DNA from: CALJDF01 sp038121105
GTDB lineage: Bacteria > Pseudomonadota > Alphaproteobacteria > SHVP01
Length of the DNA stretch: 64,000 nucleotides
Assembly (NCBI GenBank): GCA_038121105.1
Contig: JAYONB010000007.1
Coordinates: forward strand, 128,170 to 192,169
Reading direction: 5' to 3'
The translations under genes were made by a program, and so were the position numbers. Shown piece after piece: positions 7,027 through 14,888 of this stretch. The notes under the pieces are model-generated. The model saw nothing but the letters and a program-made list of their open reading frames with translations. It was not told the DNA's origin and made no database searches. Every line of letters begins with the position of its first letter. Positions within the stretch are counted from its first letter, which is position 1.

Positions 7027-7770
7027 CTAGCGCCAGTCTCCCAGATGAGCCTGCACCATCGTCAGCGCGGCGATCGCCGCTGTATCGGCGCGCAGCACGC
7101 GCGGGCCCAACGCGACCGCTACCGCAAAAGGCTTGGCCGCGATCATGGCGCGCTCGTCTGCCGAGAACCCGCCCTCGGGCCCGATCAGGACCGCCCACGG
7201 GCCCGGCGCTTCGCCCGCCAACGCGGTCGCGATCGGGGTGCCGGTGCCGGACTCGTCGCAAAACAGCAAACGCCGCGCCGCCGGCCAGGCATCCAGCACC
7301 GTCGCCAACGGCGCGATCGGCACGACCTCCGGCACGGTCATGCGCCCGCATTGCTCGGCCGCCTCGATCACCAAGGCTTGCGCCCGGGAGTGGTTGAGAT
7401 CGCGCACGCTGGTGTGCGCGCTCAGCACCGGCACCAGCCGCGACGCCCCCAACTCCGCCGCCTTCTCGATCGTCACGTCGAGCCGCGCCTTTTTGATGGG
7501 CGTGAAGACCAGCCACAAATCGGGCTCCTCGATATGCCCTCGGACCAACTCGCCCACCTGCAACGTACCGTCGCGGCGTCCGAGCGCCTCGACCGCGGCG
7601 CGCCACTCACCGTCGCGCCCGTTGAAGACCAACAGCGCATCGCCCGGCCCCAGCCGCATCACGTTCTTGAGGTAGTGCGCCTGTTTTTCGTCCAACGGCA
7701 CGGTCGCGGCCGCGGCCAAATCGTGCGGGACATAAAGGCGGATGGACGGCGCGGGGTGCGGGGAAGCCAT
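7027..7770 (-). CDS. rsmE: 16S rRNA (uracil(1498)-N3)-methyltransferase
   Basis: This SPOUT-class enzyme methylates U1498 of 16S rRNA with SAM. The 247 residues show an N-terminal PUA-like part (IRLYVP at 10-15, HYLKNVMRL at 32-40). The C-terminal trefoil-knot SAM site has EQCGR (139-143), LIGPEGGFS (195-203) and LGPRVLRADTA (221-231). The ATG at 7770 places the conserved IRLYVP near the N-terminus; the open frame continues upstream but overlaps ubiA. The start codons of rsmE and the divergent ubiA are only 15 bp apart, leaving no room for two ordinary leaders. Confidence 0.93.
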   Translation of the reverse strand: MASPHPAPSIRLYVPHDLAAAATVPLDEKQAHYLKNVMRLGPGDALLVFNGRDGEWRAAVEALGRRDGTLQVGELVRGHIEEPDLWLVFTPIKKARLDVTIEKAAELGASRLVPVLSAHTSVRDLNHSRAQALVIEAAEQCGRMTVPEVVPIAPLATVLDAWPAARRLLFCDESGTGTPIATALAGEAPGPWAVLIGPEGGFSADERAMIAAKPFAVAVALGPRVLRADTAAIAALTMVQAHLGDWR

Positions 7771-7785
7771 GCTAGAACCATAGCA

Positions 7786-8739
7786 ATGACTTCGCCCGAC
7801 GACACCGTCCTTCCCGACTCCGTGCGCGGCCACTGGGTCGACCGCAGTCCGGCCCGCCTACGCCCTTACCTGCGCCTGTCGCGCCTCGACCGCCCGATCG
7901 GCACCTGGCTCCTGGTATGGCCGGGTTGGTGGGCCATTGCGCTGGCCGGCGCGCTCACCGCCGGCGCCCCCGACACGCGACCCTGGTTCGGCCTACCCGA
8001 TCTGTTTTTGCTGGCGCTTTTCGGCATCGGCGCGCTCGCCATGCGCGGCGCGGGGTGCACCTATAACGACATCGTCGACCGCGACATCGATGCGCAAGTC
8101 GAACGCACCCGTGGCCGCCCGATCCCGTCGGGCGCCGTCTGCGTGCGCGCCGCCGTGGCGTGGCTGATCCTCCAAGCGCTGATCGGCTTTGCCGTCCTCG
8201 TCACGTTCAACGCGTTTGCGATCTGGCTCGGCGTCGCCTCGCTCGCTTTGATCGCGGCCTACCCGTTCATGAAGCGCATCACCTGGTGGCCCCAACTGTG
8301 GCTCGGTCTCGCCTTCAACTACGGCGCGCTGTTGGGTTGGGCCGCGGTCACCGGCGGCCTCTCCGCCGCCCCGATATTGCTGTATGTGGGCGGCATCTTC
8401 TGGACGTTGGGCTACGACACCATCTACGCCCACCAAGACACCGAGGACGACGCCCTCGTCGGCGTCAAATCCAGCGCCCGCTGGCTCGGCACCCGCACCC
8501 GGCCCTTTCTTTTTGTCGCCTACGCCGCCACCACGATCCTGATCGCCGCCGCCGGCGCAACGGCCGGGCTCCACTGGCTGTTCTACCCCCTGCTCGGCCT
8601 CGCCGCGTTGCATCTCGCCTGGCAGGCCCGCGCCCTCGACATCGAAGACCCTGCCGACTGCCTCGCCAAGTTCCGCAGCAACCACCACACCGGCGCCTTG
8701 GTATTCCTGGCGATCGTCGTCGGCAGCGTCCTGGCCTAA
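7786..8739 (+). CDS. ubiA: 4-hydroxybenzoate polyprenyltransferase
   Basis: This membrane enzyme prenylates 4-hydroxybenzoate in ubiquinone synthesis. The 317 residues have the two Asp-rich prenyl-diphosphate motifs, NDIVDRDID (94-102) and YDTIYAHQDTEDD (210-222), with about eight hydrophobic helices. The N-terminal RPYLRLSRLDRPIGTWLL is typical of UbiA. ATG 7786 is used; a GTG at codon 13 is possible. A ubiD-family gene lies about 2 kb downstream on the same strand, which fits the next decarboxylation step. Composite repeats follow the stop codon. Confidence 0.94.
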   Translation: MTSPDDTVLPDSVRGHWVDRSPARLRPYLRLSRLDRPIGTWLLVWPGWWAIALAGALTAGAPDTRPWFGLPDLFLLALFGIGALAMRGAGCTYNDIVDRDIDAQVERTRGRPIPSGAVCVRAAVAWLILQALIGFAVLVTFNAFAIWLGVASLALIAAYPFMKRITWWPQLWLGLAFNYGALLGWAAVTGGLSAAPILLYVGGIFWTLGYDTIYAHQDTEDDALVGVKSSARWLGTRTRPFLFVAYAATTILIAAAGATAGLHWLFYPLLGLAALHLAWQARALDIEDPADCLAKFRSNHHTGALVFLAIVVGSVLA

Positions 8740-8765
8740 CCCCCCAACGCCGCACTTCTAGGATG

Positions 8766-8803
8766 TCATCCTGAGGAGGCGCCAAAGGCGCCGTCCCGAA
8801 GGG
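8766..8803. repeat. Dispersed repeat family A, copy 1
   Basis: The copy runs TCATCCTGAGGAGGCGCC, then AAAGGCGCC, then GTCCCGAAGGG, with an inner GGCGCC palindrome. Related copies lie at 9015-9053, 22370-22433 and 34492-34534, all between genes. This and the next three entries describe the 330-bp gap 8740-9069, in which no gene is seen. Confidence 0.7.
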
Positions 8804-8821
8804 CCCGCCGACGCACCGCAA

Positions 8822-8847
8822 GGCGTCCGCATTCTTCCGCGGACGCC
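8822..8847. repeat. Perfect 9-bp hairpin, part of composite repeat
   Basis: GGCGTCCGC (8822-8830) and GCGGACGCC (8839-8847) are perfectly complementary around an 8-base loop. The same element with a 14-bp stem and an 8-base loop lies at 22461-22496. In both places it sits between a family A copy and a family B doublet. No T-run follows, so it is not an obvious intrinsic terminator. Confidence 0.65.
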
Positions 8848-8874
8848 GCGCGCACCGCACACCCGCCCCCAACA

Positions 8875-8985
8875 AACTCCTCCCCCTCTTGGAGGGGGAG
8901 GCCGGGAGGGGGTCTTCGCCCTAATGGATTCCGGATGCCACCAACCCCCTCCTCAATCCTCCCCCTGCCAAGCAGGTGGAGGAGG
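8875..8985. repeat. Family B palindromic repeat, inverted doublet
   Basis: A unit at 8875-8914 (AACTCCTCCCCCT, short loop, GGAGGGGGAGGCC, GGGAGGGGGTC) is followed about 25 bp later by a related unit in reverse orientation (8938-8985). Each unit folds on its own, and the two together could form a long imperfect hairpin. Similar doublets occur at 22519-22624 and 32991-33127, and a single unit at 25668-25711. Confidence 0.65.
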
Positions 8986-9014
8986 CTCGAGGGCCCAATC
9001 GCCTCAATTGTCGT

Positions 9015-9053
9015 CATCCTGAGGAGGCGCCAAGGGCGCCGTCTCGAAGGGCG
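9015..9053. repeat. Dispersed repeat family A, copy 2
   Basis: This copy starts TCATCCTGAGGAGGCGCC and ends CGTCTCGAAGGGC, nearly identical to 8766-8803. It abuts the 3' end of the convergent gene at 9070, leaving 16 bp. Confidence 0.7.
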
Positions 9054-9069
9054 CCGCAAAGCAAGATCG

Positions 9070-9831
9070 CTACTGCAGTGTCGGCAGCAACTGCTTGTAG
9101 CCCTTGAGCTTTACCTTCACCCCGTTCTTGTGAAGCCGCGCGGTGTACGCCGCCCGCGCCTCGGGGTTGGTCGCGGCCTCAAGCAAAAACGCCTCCAGCG
9201 TCATCTCCGGCGCGATGCCTTCGTGGGCCGCCTGCAACACGCGCTCGTGCCCGTAGGTCTGAAAATTGCGCTCGCGCGCCTCGACTTCGCTGTAGCCGAC
9301 CAGCGCGCCGTCGTGCCCCATCGCGGGCGCGGCGCTCTGGTACATATAGACCTCTTCGCGAAGCCCGACCGCATCGATCATCGCCAAGATGCCGGTCAGT
9401 TTGCCGAAGGTGTAGGCCGAGCCGTCGCCGTCCGGACCCAACTCGGTGTCGTGCATGACCTCGAGCTGTTCCTCGGTCAACCACGTGACATACGTCGTCA
9501 ACCGCGTGCCGGGCGAGGGCGCCAGCATCGCGGGGATCGCGCCGTAACTCGAAAACCGCGCCGAATAGACCACGTCGAACCCGGTCAGCGCCGTCTTAAG
9601 CACCGGGATGCCTTCCTCCTCGCCCAGGTCGGGGTACTTGTTCACCAGTTGCTGGGGCGAGGCGTTCGAGCCATAGGCCAGGACCGGAATGCGCTCGGCC
9701 GTATCGTCGGGCGGGTTCATGCGCTTCAACGGCACCGGCGCGCCCTGAAACAAGATGTAGCTCGATTTCGGCACGTCGTAGGGATAGCTCTTGGCGCGGA
9801 CCAGCCGTTCGGCGTCGCTCGGTTCTGTCAT
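9070..9831 (-). CDS. Conserved hypothetical with gamma-glutamylcyclotransferase-like YGSN motif
   Basis: The 253-residue cytosolic protein has a VLAYGSNASPQQLVNKY segment at about residues 50-66. This resembles the YGSN/YGSL substrate loop of gamma-glutamylcyclotransferase-fold proteins, followed by VVYSARFSSYGAIPAMLAPSPGT, a possible strand-turn of the same fold. The rest is not familiar and a catalytic Glu cannot be assigned, so the fold call is tentative. ATG 9831 is preferred to one four codons upstream because GAGG lies six bases before it. Neighbours (repeats on one side, a CMD-like gene on the other) do not suggest a role. Confidence 0.6.
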   Translation of the reverse strand: MTEPSDAERLVRAKSYPYDVPKSSYILFQGAPVPLKRMNPPDDTAERIPVLAYGSNASPQQLVNKYPDLGEEEGIPVLKTALTGFDVVYSARFSSYGAIPAMLAPSPGTRLTTYVTWLTEEQLEVMHDTELGPDGDGSAYTFGKLTGILAMIDAVGLREEVYMYQSAAPAMGHDGALVGYSEVEARERNFQTYGHERVLQAAHEGIAPEMTLEAFLLEAATNPEARAAYTARLHKNGVKVKLKGYKQLLPTLQ

Positions 9832-9895
9832 GTCTTGCCTCATGCCCTTGTTTGGCCGGTGTTGTACAGGATTTACGCGCGCGCTGCGCGCCGGG

Positions 9896-10444
9896 TCAAT
9901 CGAGCGGCTTGGCCCCGCCCGGCACCGGCACCTCGAACGTGTTCAGCACCATGCTAATCAGGGTGTAATAGCCGCACAGACCGACCAAATCGGTCACCCC
10001 GGTCTCGCCCAGTTGGGCGGTTGCCTCGGCGTAGGTCGCGTCGTCCACGACGTGATCGCGGTGCAGCGCGCTTGCAAAGTCGTACACCGCCTTTTCGTCG
10101 GCCTGCATCGACGCGCGCGGATCCTCGCCCGCCCGGATCGCCTCGATGATCGCCTCGCTCAGCCCGCCCTTGGCGGCGAACTTGGCATGCTCGTGCCACT
10201 CGAATTGCGCCGACCAAAACCGCGCCGTCACCAGGATCGCCAATTCCGACAACCGTGGCGGTAGCGCCGAATCGAAGCGCAGATAAGCCCCGAGCGATTG
10301 CGCTCGGGCGCACAATTCGGGGCTCCGCAACAGCGGATGGAACGGCCCGACCACGGCGCCGCGCGGGCCCGCCACCATGGCGTCAAACACCACGCGCTGT
10401 GCGTCGGTCAGGGTCTTAGGATCGGCTTCGGCAAAGCGGCTCAC
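9896..10444 (-). CDS. Carboxymuconolactone decarboxylase (CMD/AhpD-like) family protein
   Basis: The 182-residue product fits the CMD family: RLSELAILVTARFWSAQFEWHEHAKFA followed by GLSEAIIEAIRAGEDP, a typical helix pair. The CXXC of AhpD-type peroxidase partners is not present; EWHEH stands at that place, so redox activity like AhpD is unlikely and the reaction is unknown. GTG 10444 is chosen because GGAG lies seven bases upstream and homology starts soon after. An ATG 13 codons upstream is possible but would push toward the divergent ubiD-family gene at 10528. Confidence 0.75.
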   Translation of the reverse strand: MSRFAEADPKTLTDAQRVVFDAMVAGPRGAVVGPFHPLLRSPELCARAQSLGAYLRFDSALPPRLSELAILVTARFWSAQFEWHEHAKFAAKGGLSEAIIEAIRAGEDPRASMQADEKAVYDFASALHRDHVVDDATYAEATAQLGETGVTDLVGLCGYYTLISMVLNTFEVPVPGGAKPLD

Positions 10445-10527
10445 GGTGTCACTCCGGTTGATCGATTTTCGGTGATATACCATGCGCTGCCCCTTGGGGG
10501 CCAAACGACACGGGATTACCTCCAAGC

Positions 10528-12024
10528 ATGTCCTTCGCCACGCTCCGCGACTTTATCCAGCACCTCGACTCCCGGGGCGATCTGGTGCGCGTGCGCGAAC
10601 CGGTCTCGACGCATCTCGAGATGACCGAGATTCAGACCCGCCTGTTGGCCGAGGGCGGCCCCGCCGTCTTGTTCGAAAACCCGATCGATGCCGAGGGCAA
10701 CCCCGCCGCCATGCCGGTGCTCACCAACCTGTTCGGCACCGTCGCCCGCGTCGCCGCCGGCATCGGGCGTACGCCCGAAGATCTCCGCGCCGTCGGCGAA
10801 ACGCTCGCCTTCCTGCGCCAGCCCGAACCGCCCGGCGGCTGGCGCGAGGCCGTCGCCATGTTGCCGATGGTCAAAACCGTCATGGCGATGAAGCCCGCCG
10901 CCGCCGCCCACGCGCCGTGCCAGGACGTGGTGTGGACCGGCGACGACATCGACCTCGGCAAACTGCCGATCCAAATGTGCTGGCCCGGCGAACCCGCCCC
11001 GCTGATCACCTGGCCGTTGGTCGTGACGCAAGGCGCGGACGAGAAATTCAATCTCGGCATCTACCGCATGCAAGTCACCGGGCGCGACACCACCTTGATG
11101 CGCTGGCTCGCCCATCGCGGCGGCGCGCAGCACTTCGCGCGCTGGCAACGCGAACACCCGGGCGAACCGATGCCGGTCGCCGCCGTCATCGGCGCCGACC
11201 CCGGTACCGTCATCGCCGCCGTCACCCCGGTGCCGGAAACCTTGTCCGAATATCAATTCGCCGGATTGCTGCGCGGCAAGAAACTCGGCCTCGCGGACTG
11301 CGTCTCGGTCCCGCTCAAAGTCCCGTCCGAAGCCGAGATCGTCATCGAAGGCCACGTGCTGCCCGATCAATCGGGCGACGAAGGCCCTTACGGCGATCAC
11401 ACCGGCTACTACAACGCGGTCGAACGCTTCCCCGTGTTCAAAGTCTCGGCCGTCACCATGCGCCGCGACCCGATCTATCTCTCCACCTTCACCGGCCGCC
11501 CGCCGGACGAGCCCAGCGTGCTGGGCGAAGCGCTTAACGAAGTCTTCGTCCCTCTGTTGCAACAACAGTTCCCCGAGATCGTCGACTTCTGGCTGCCGCC
11601 CGAAGGGTGCAGCTATCGCATTGCGGTGGTCTCGATGAAAAAGGCCTACCCCGGCCACGCCAAGCGCGTGATGCTCGCGGTGTGGTCCTACCTGCGCCAG
11701 TTCATGTACACCAAGTGGGTCATCGTGGTGGACGACGACATCGACGCACGCGATTGGAAAGACGTGATGTGGGCGGTCTCCACCCGCATGGACCCGGCGC
11801 GCGACATCACCGTCATCGAAAACACCCCGATCGACTACCTCGATTTTGCCTCGCCCCAATCCGGCTTGGGTTCCAAGATCGGGCTCGACGCCACCAATAA
11901 ACTACCGCCCGAGACCAAGCGCGAGTGGGGCACCAAAATCCGCATGTCCGACGACATCGTCGAAACCGTCACCGAAAAATGGCCCCGCCTCGGCCTGCCG
12001 GGCACCGGCAAACCGATCTGGTAG
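10528..12024 (+). CDS. ubiD: UbiD-family prenylated-FMN-dependent decarboxylase
   Basis: The family decarboxylates aromatic acids using prenylated FMN. In ubiquinone synthesis it acts on 3-polyprenyl-4-hydroxybenzoate. The 498 residues match UbiD in length. Conserved landmarks are NLGIYRMQVTGRDTTLMRW (175-193, metal/prFMN region), the catalytic-side segment IVIEGHVLPDQSGDEGPYGD (271-290) and a C-terminal SKIGLDATNKLPPETKREWG. A UbiX prenyltransferase is not in the window. The nearby ubiA favours a ubiquinone role, though UbiD paralogues act on other aromatics. Confidence 0.9.
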   Translation: MSFATLRDFIQHLDSRGDLVRVREPVSTHLEMTEIQTRLLAEGGPAVLFENPIDAEGNPAAMPVLTNLFGTVARVAAGIGRTPEDLRAVGETLAFLRQPEPPGGWREAVAMLPMVKTVMAMKPAAAAHAPCQDVVWTGDDIDLGKLPIQMCWPGEPAPLITWPLVVTQGADEKFNLGIYRMQVTGRDTTLMRWLAHRGGAQHFARWQREHPGEPMPVAAVIGADPGTVIAAVTPVPETLSEYQFAGLLRGKKLGLADCVSVPLKVPSEAEIVIEGHVLPDQSGDEGPYGDHTGYYNAVERFPVFKVSAVTMRRDPIYLSTFTGRPPDEPSVLGEALNEVFVPLLQQQFPEIVDFWLPPEGCSYRIAVVSMKKAYPGHAKRVMLAVWSYLRQFMYTKWVIVVDDDIDARDWKDVMWAVSTRMDPARDITVIENTPIDYLDFASPQSGLGSKIGLDATNKLPPETKREWGTKIRMSDDIVETVTEKWPRLGLPGTGKPIW

Positions 12025-12072
12025 ACTGGTCGATGCACCGCGCCGTCACCACATAAGCGACGCAAACCCCGC

Positions 12073-13394
12073 ATGGCCGACACCCACCCCAAAACCGACC
12101 CCATCGATACCGCCTTTGCGGACGAAGAACTTTACGCCCGCCGTCTATCGTTCCGCGTGCGCGTCGTCCTCGTCGTCGCGGTGTTCTGTTTTTTGCCGTT
12201 CATCGTCACGCCGACAACGCTGCTGCCGTATTTCTATGGGCTCAGCCTGTTGTTTCTGGTCTCGAGCTGGCTGCACTACCGCATCGCCAAGGCCGGCGAT
12301 CACAGCGCGGTGTGGTCGTATCTCTTTTCGGCGCTCGATGTCTGCCTGATCGTTTGGATCGTCGTCGTCCCGCCGCCGTTCGTCGAACCCTTCGTGCCGG
12401 TCAGCGCCCAACTGTGGTTCGGCAATCAAACCTACATGTACATCTTCCTCGCCGCGGCGGTGTTCACCTACAGCCCCTGGGTCGTGGTCGGGACCGGCGT
12501 GGTCGGCGCGGCGGCTTGGTGGGTCGGCGTCTTTTGGATTCTCCAGCAACCGGGATCCTATGTGCTGAGCGACACCACGCCGCTCCTCACCATGACCCCC
12601 GACGAGCGGATCGACTATCTCGCCGATTACCGCCGGGTCGACCTCGGCGTCCATGCCCAAGCCGCCTTTCTCTTTATCGTGGTCTCCGTCGGCTTGGCCG
12701 CCTTCGTCTGGCGCGTCCGCAAGCTCGTGTACGACAGCGCAACCTCGGAACGCGCGCGCGGCAACCTCGCGCGCTTTTTTCGCCCAACATCGTCGCCGAG
12801 CTTTCCAACCACGACGAACCGTTACGCGCCGGACGCCGCCAAGACATCGCCATCATGTTTGCCGACATCGTCGGCTTTACCGAACTAGCCGAGGGCCGGT
12901 CGCCGGACGACGTGCTCAAATTGCTGCGCGACGTCCATGGCATCGCGGCCCGCCAGGTCTTCGCCCACAACGGCACGCTGGACAAATATCTCGGCGACGG
13001 GGTGATGGCGACCTTCGGCACCCCGCGCACCGCCGACGACGATGCCGACCGCGCCCTAGCTTGCGCCAAGGCCATCCTGCAAGACCTCGCTCGGTTCAAC
13101 GCCGCACGCGCCGGCCCGCCGGTGCGCCTTGGTATCGGGCTGCATTACGGCGACGTCGTGCTGGGCGACATCGGCAGCAGCGAGCGCCTCGAATACACCG
13201 TCATCGGCGATACCGTGAACGTCGCCAGCCGCCTCGAACGCCTCACCCGCGAGATCGGCCAAGACCTCGTCGTCAGCGACGCGCTCTACCAGCGCCTCCA
13301 TGATCCGTCGCTCGCCGAGGGACTTACCAAGGGCGAACCCCGCCGACTGCGCGGCCGCGAAGAACCCGTCGCCTTCTGGACCCAAACCATATGA
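12073..13394 (+). pseudogene. Membrane class III adenylate cyclase, frame broken by a one-base shift in T6
   Basis: Frame one (12073-12888) encodes a 60-residue lead with paired helices, about six transmembrane segments, and the pre-cyclase linker ending RARGNLARFF. The frame that carries the cyclase domain picks up exactly there as SPNIVAELSNHDEP and runs to 13394. The break is at the T run 12775-12780; one extra T would restore a single protein of about 440 residues. The catalytic half is intact: metal Asp in FADIVGFTELAEG, Lys-Asp in LDKYLGDGVMATFG, and YTVIGDTVNVASRLERL with the Asn and Arg needed for catalysis. Expected product is cAMP. It could be a pseudogene, a phase-variable gene or an assembly error. 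Confidence 0.8.
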
Positions 13395-13525
13395 GCCGCC
13401 GCCCTGCGGACGGGTCGACCCGTGCCCGATCAAGACCTGCGCGATGGGCTGGAAACGGCGGGTGAGAAGACGGTCAGGGGCCGGGACGGCACCCTAACTC
13501 TTTGGTCGTTGCACGAAGCGTCGGG

Positions 13526-14746
13526 CTAGACCGACGCGGCCTCGCGCCGCGGCGCCAGCACCCAGAACGACAACGGCACACCTACCGCGAGCACCGCCAT
13601 GGGCACCAACACCGACATCACGGTGCCGTCGAACAACAGGCCGGCCGCCGCACTCATCCCGGCGGCAAACGTGCCTTGCGAAAAACCGATGAGCGCCGAC
13701 GCCGTCCCGGCAACTTCCGGATGCGGGGCCAACGCGCCGGCCATGCCAAGCGCCACGACAAACCCCATCGCAAATCCGATCGCGCCCAACAACACGATCA
13801 ATACTGCGATCGAGGCGCCCCCGGCCCACCCGATCCCGGCCATCGCCACGCTGATCGTCGCCACGGCCACCGCCGCCGCCACGAACATGCGCCGCCGGTC
13901 GACCCGACGCGCCAGCGACCCCGCGAGGAACGAGCCGAGCGCGAGACTGCCCGATATGGCGGTGAACACGAACCCGAAATGCGCGGGTGCCATCCCCAAC
14001 ACCTCAACGAACATGAATGCGCCCGCCGAAATGAACGTGAACATGCTGCCGAACATGAAACAGATGCTGGCCGTGTAGGAAAGAAACACGCGGTCGGCGA
14101 TGAGCCGCACCATCCCGCGGCGCGTGATTGCGACTTGGCGGGACAGCGATTCGCGTACCGGGATCGTTTCGGTGAAGCGTCGCCAAATCAGCACGAAGAA
14201 GATCAGCGCCAGCACGACATGCAGCGCAAAGACGACCTCCCATCCCAACCACACCGCCAGGAACCCGCCCGCCACCGGCGTGATCGCCGAGGTTAGCCCG
14301 ATCACCACCATGGTGAAGGCCAGCATGCGCGCGGTGCCCGCCGGGTCGTGGGTATCGCGAATCACCGCCCGGCCCGCCACCTGGCCGACCGACACGGCCA
14401 GGGCCTGCACGAAGCGCGCAATGGTTAGGGAGTCGATCGAGGGGGCAACGATACAGATCGCACTGGCAGCCGCGATCAGCACCATGCCGCCCAGCAACAA
14501 GGGCCGCCGCCCGAACACGTCGACCAACGGCCCCGACACCAGCTGCCCAATGGCGAATCCCGCAAGGTAGACGCTCACCGTCAATTGCGCCGGCCCCGCG
14601 CCGACCCCGAACGCTTCCGCCACCAGCGGCAGGGTCGGGACGTACATCTCCAAGGTCAGGGGCCCAAAGGCCAACAGCCCGCCAACAAATAGAATGAAAG
14701 AAAGAGAATTGGGTCGCAGCACGCCGGCGACCCTAGTGCCTCCCAC
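13526..14746 (-). CDS. MFS transporter, Bcr/CflA-like drug efflux family
   Basis: The 406-residue protein has 12 predicted transmembrane helices and the DHA1 signatures: LTLEMYVPTLPLVAEAF in helix 1, GQLVSGPLVDVFGRRPLLLGG (motif A, loop 2-3) and ARFVQALAVSVGQVAGRAVIRD in helices 4-5, as in Bcr/CflA proteins. These export drugs or small metabolites such as sulfonamides or cysteine by proton antiport. The start is GTG 14746. It is divergent from the siroheme/sulfite operon. A link to cysteine export is tempting by position but unproven. The 131-bp gap to the cyclase (13395-13525) shows nothing recognisable. Confidence 0.85.
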   Translation of the reverse strand: MGGTRVAGVLRPNSLSFILFVGGLLAFGPLTLEMYVPTLPLVAEAFGVGAGPAQLTVSVYLAGFAIGQLVSGPLVDVFGRRPLLLGGMVLIAAASAICIVAPSIDSLTIARFVQALAVSVGQVAGRAVIRDTHDPAGTARMLAFTMVVIGLTSAITPVAGGFLAVWLGWEVVFALHVVLALIFFVLIWRRFTETIPVRESLSRQVAITRRGMVRLIADRVFLSYTASICFMFGSMFTFISAGAFMFVEVLGMAPAHFGFVFTAISGSLALGSFLAGSLARRVDRRRMFVAAAVAVATISVAMAGIGWAGGASIAVLIVLLGAIGFAMGFVVALGMAGALAPHPEVAGTASALIGFSQGTFAAGMSAAAGLLFDGTVMSVLVPMAVLAVGVPLSFWVLAPRREAASV

Positions 14747-14770
14747 ATCCTAGGGCGAGACGCTCTTATA

Positions 14771-14844
14771 AACACTATTAATTGTGTTAAATAATTAAAT
14801 ATCCATTTGACTAGTGTGATTTAACTCATACATTCAACTCATAC
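14771..14844. promoter_or_regulatory. AT-rich divergent control region with dyad and direct repeats (MFS / cysG operon)
   Basis: In the 142-bp gap 14747-14888, AACACTATTAATTGTGTT (14771-14788) is palindromic at 16 of 18 positions. AACTCATAC occurs twice (14823-14831 and 14836-14844) with 13-bp spacing. The stretch is far richer in A and T than the rest of the window. This looks like an operator pair for the divergent genes, perhaps for sulfur control; the regulator is not known. Confidence 0.5.
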
Positions 14845-14888
14845 TGTGTTTTAGAAACGCGCCCTGGGCGCCCATCGGCAGGCAGGCG

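Noticed and set aside
8740..9069. CRISPR-like array in the repeat-rich gaps
   Set aside because: Repeats are few, inverted and differ in spacing; there are no regular spacers and no cas genes.
12775..12780. Programmed -1 frameshifting in the cyclase gene
   Set aside because: The zero-frame codons CGC TTT TTT do not form an X-XXY-YYZ heptamer, and no downstream pseudoknot was recognised. Indel or phase variation is more likely, though slippage is not excluded.
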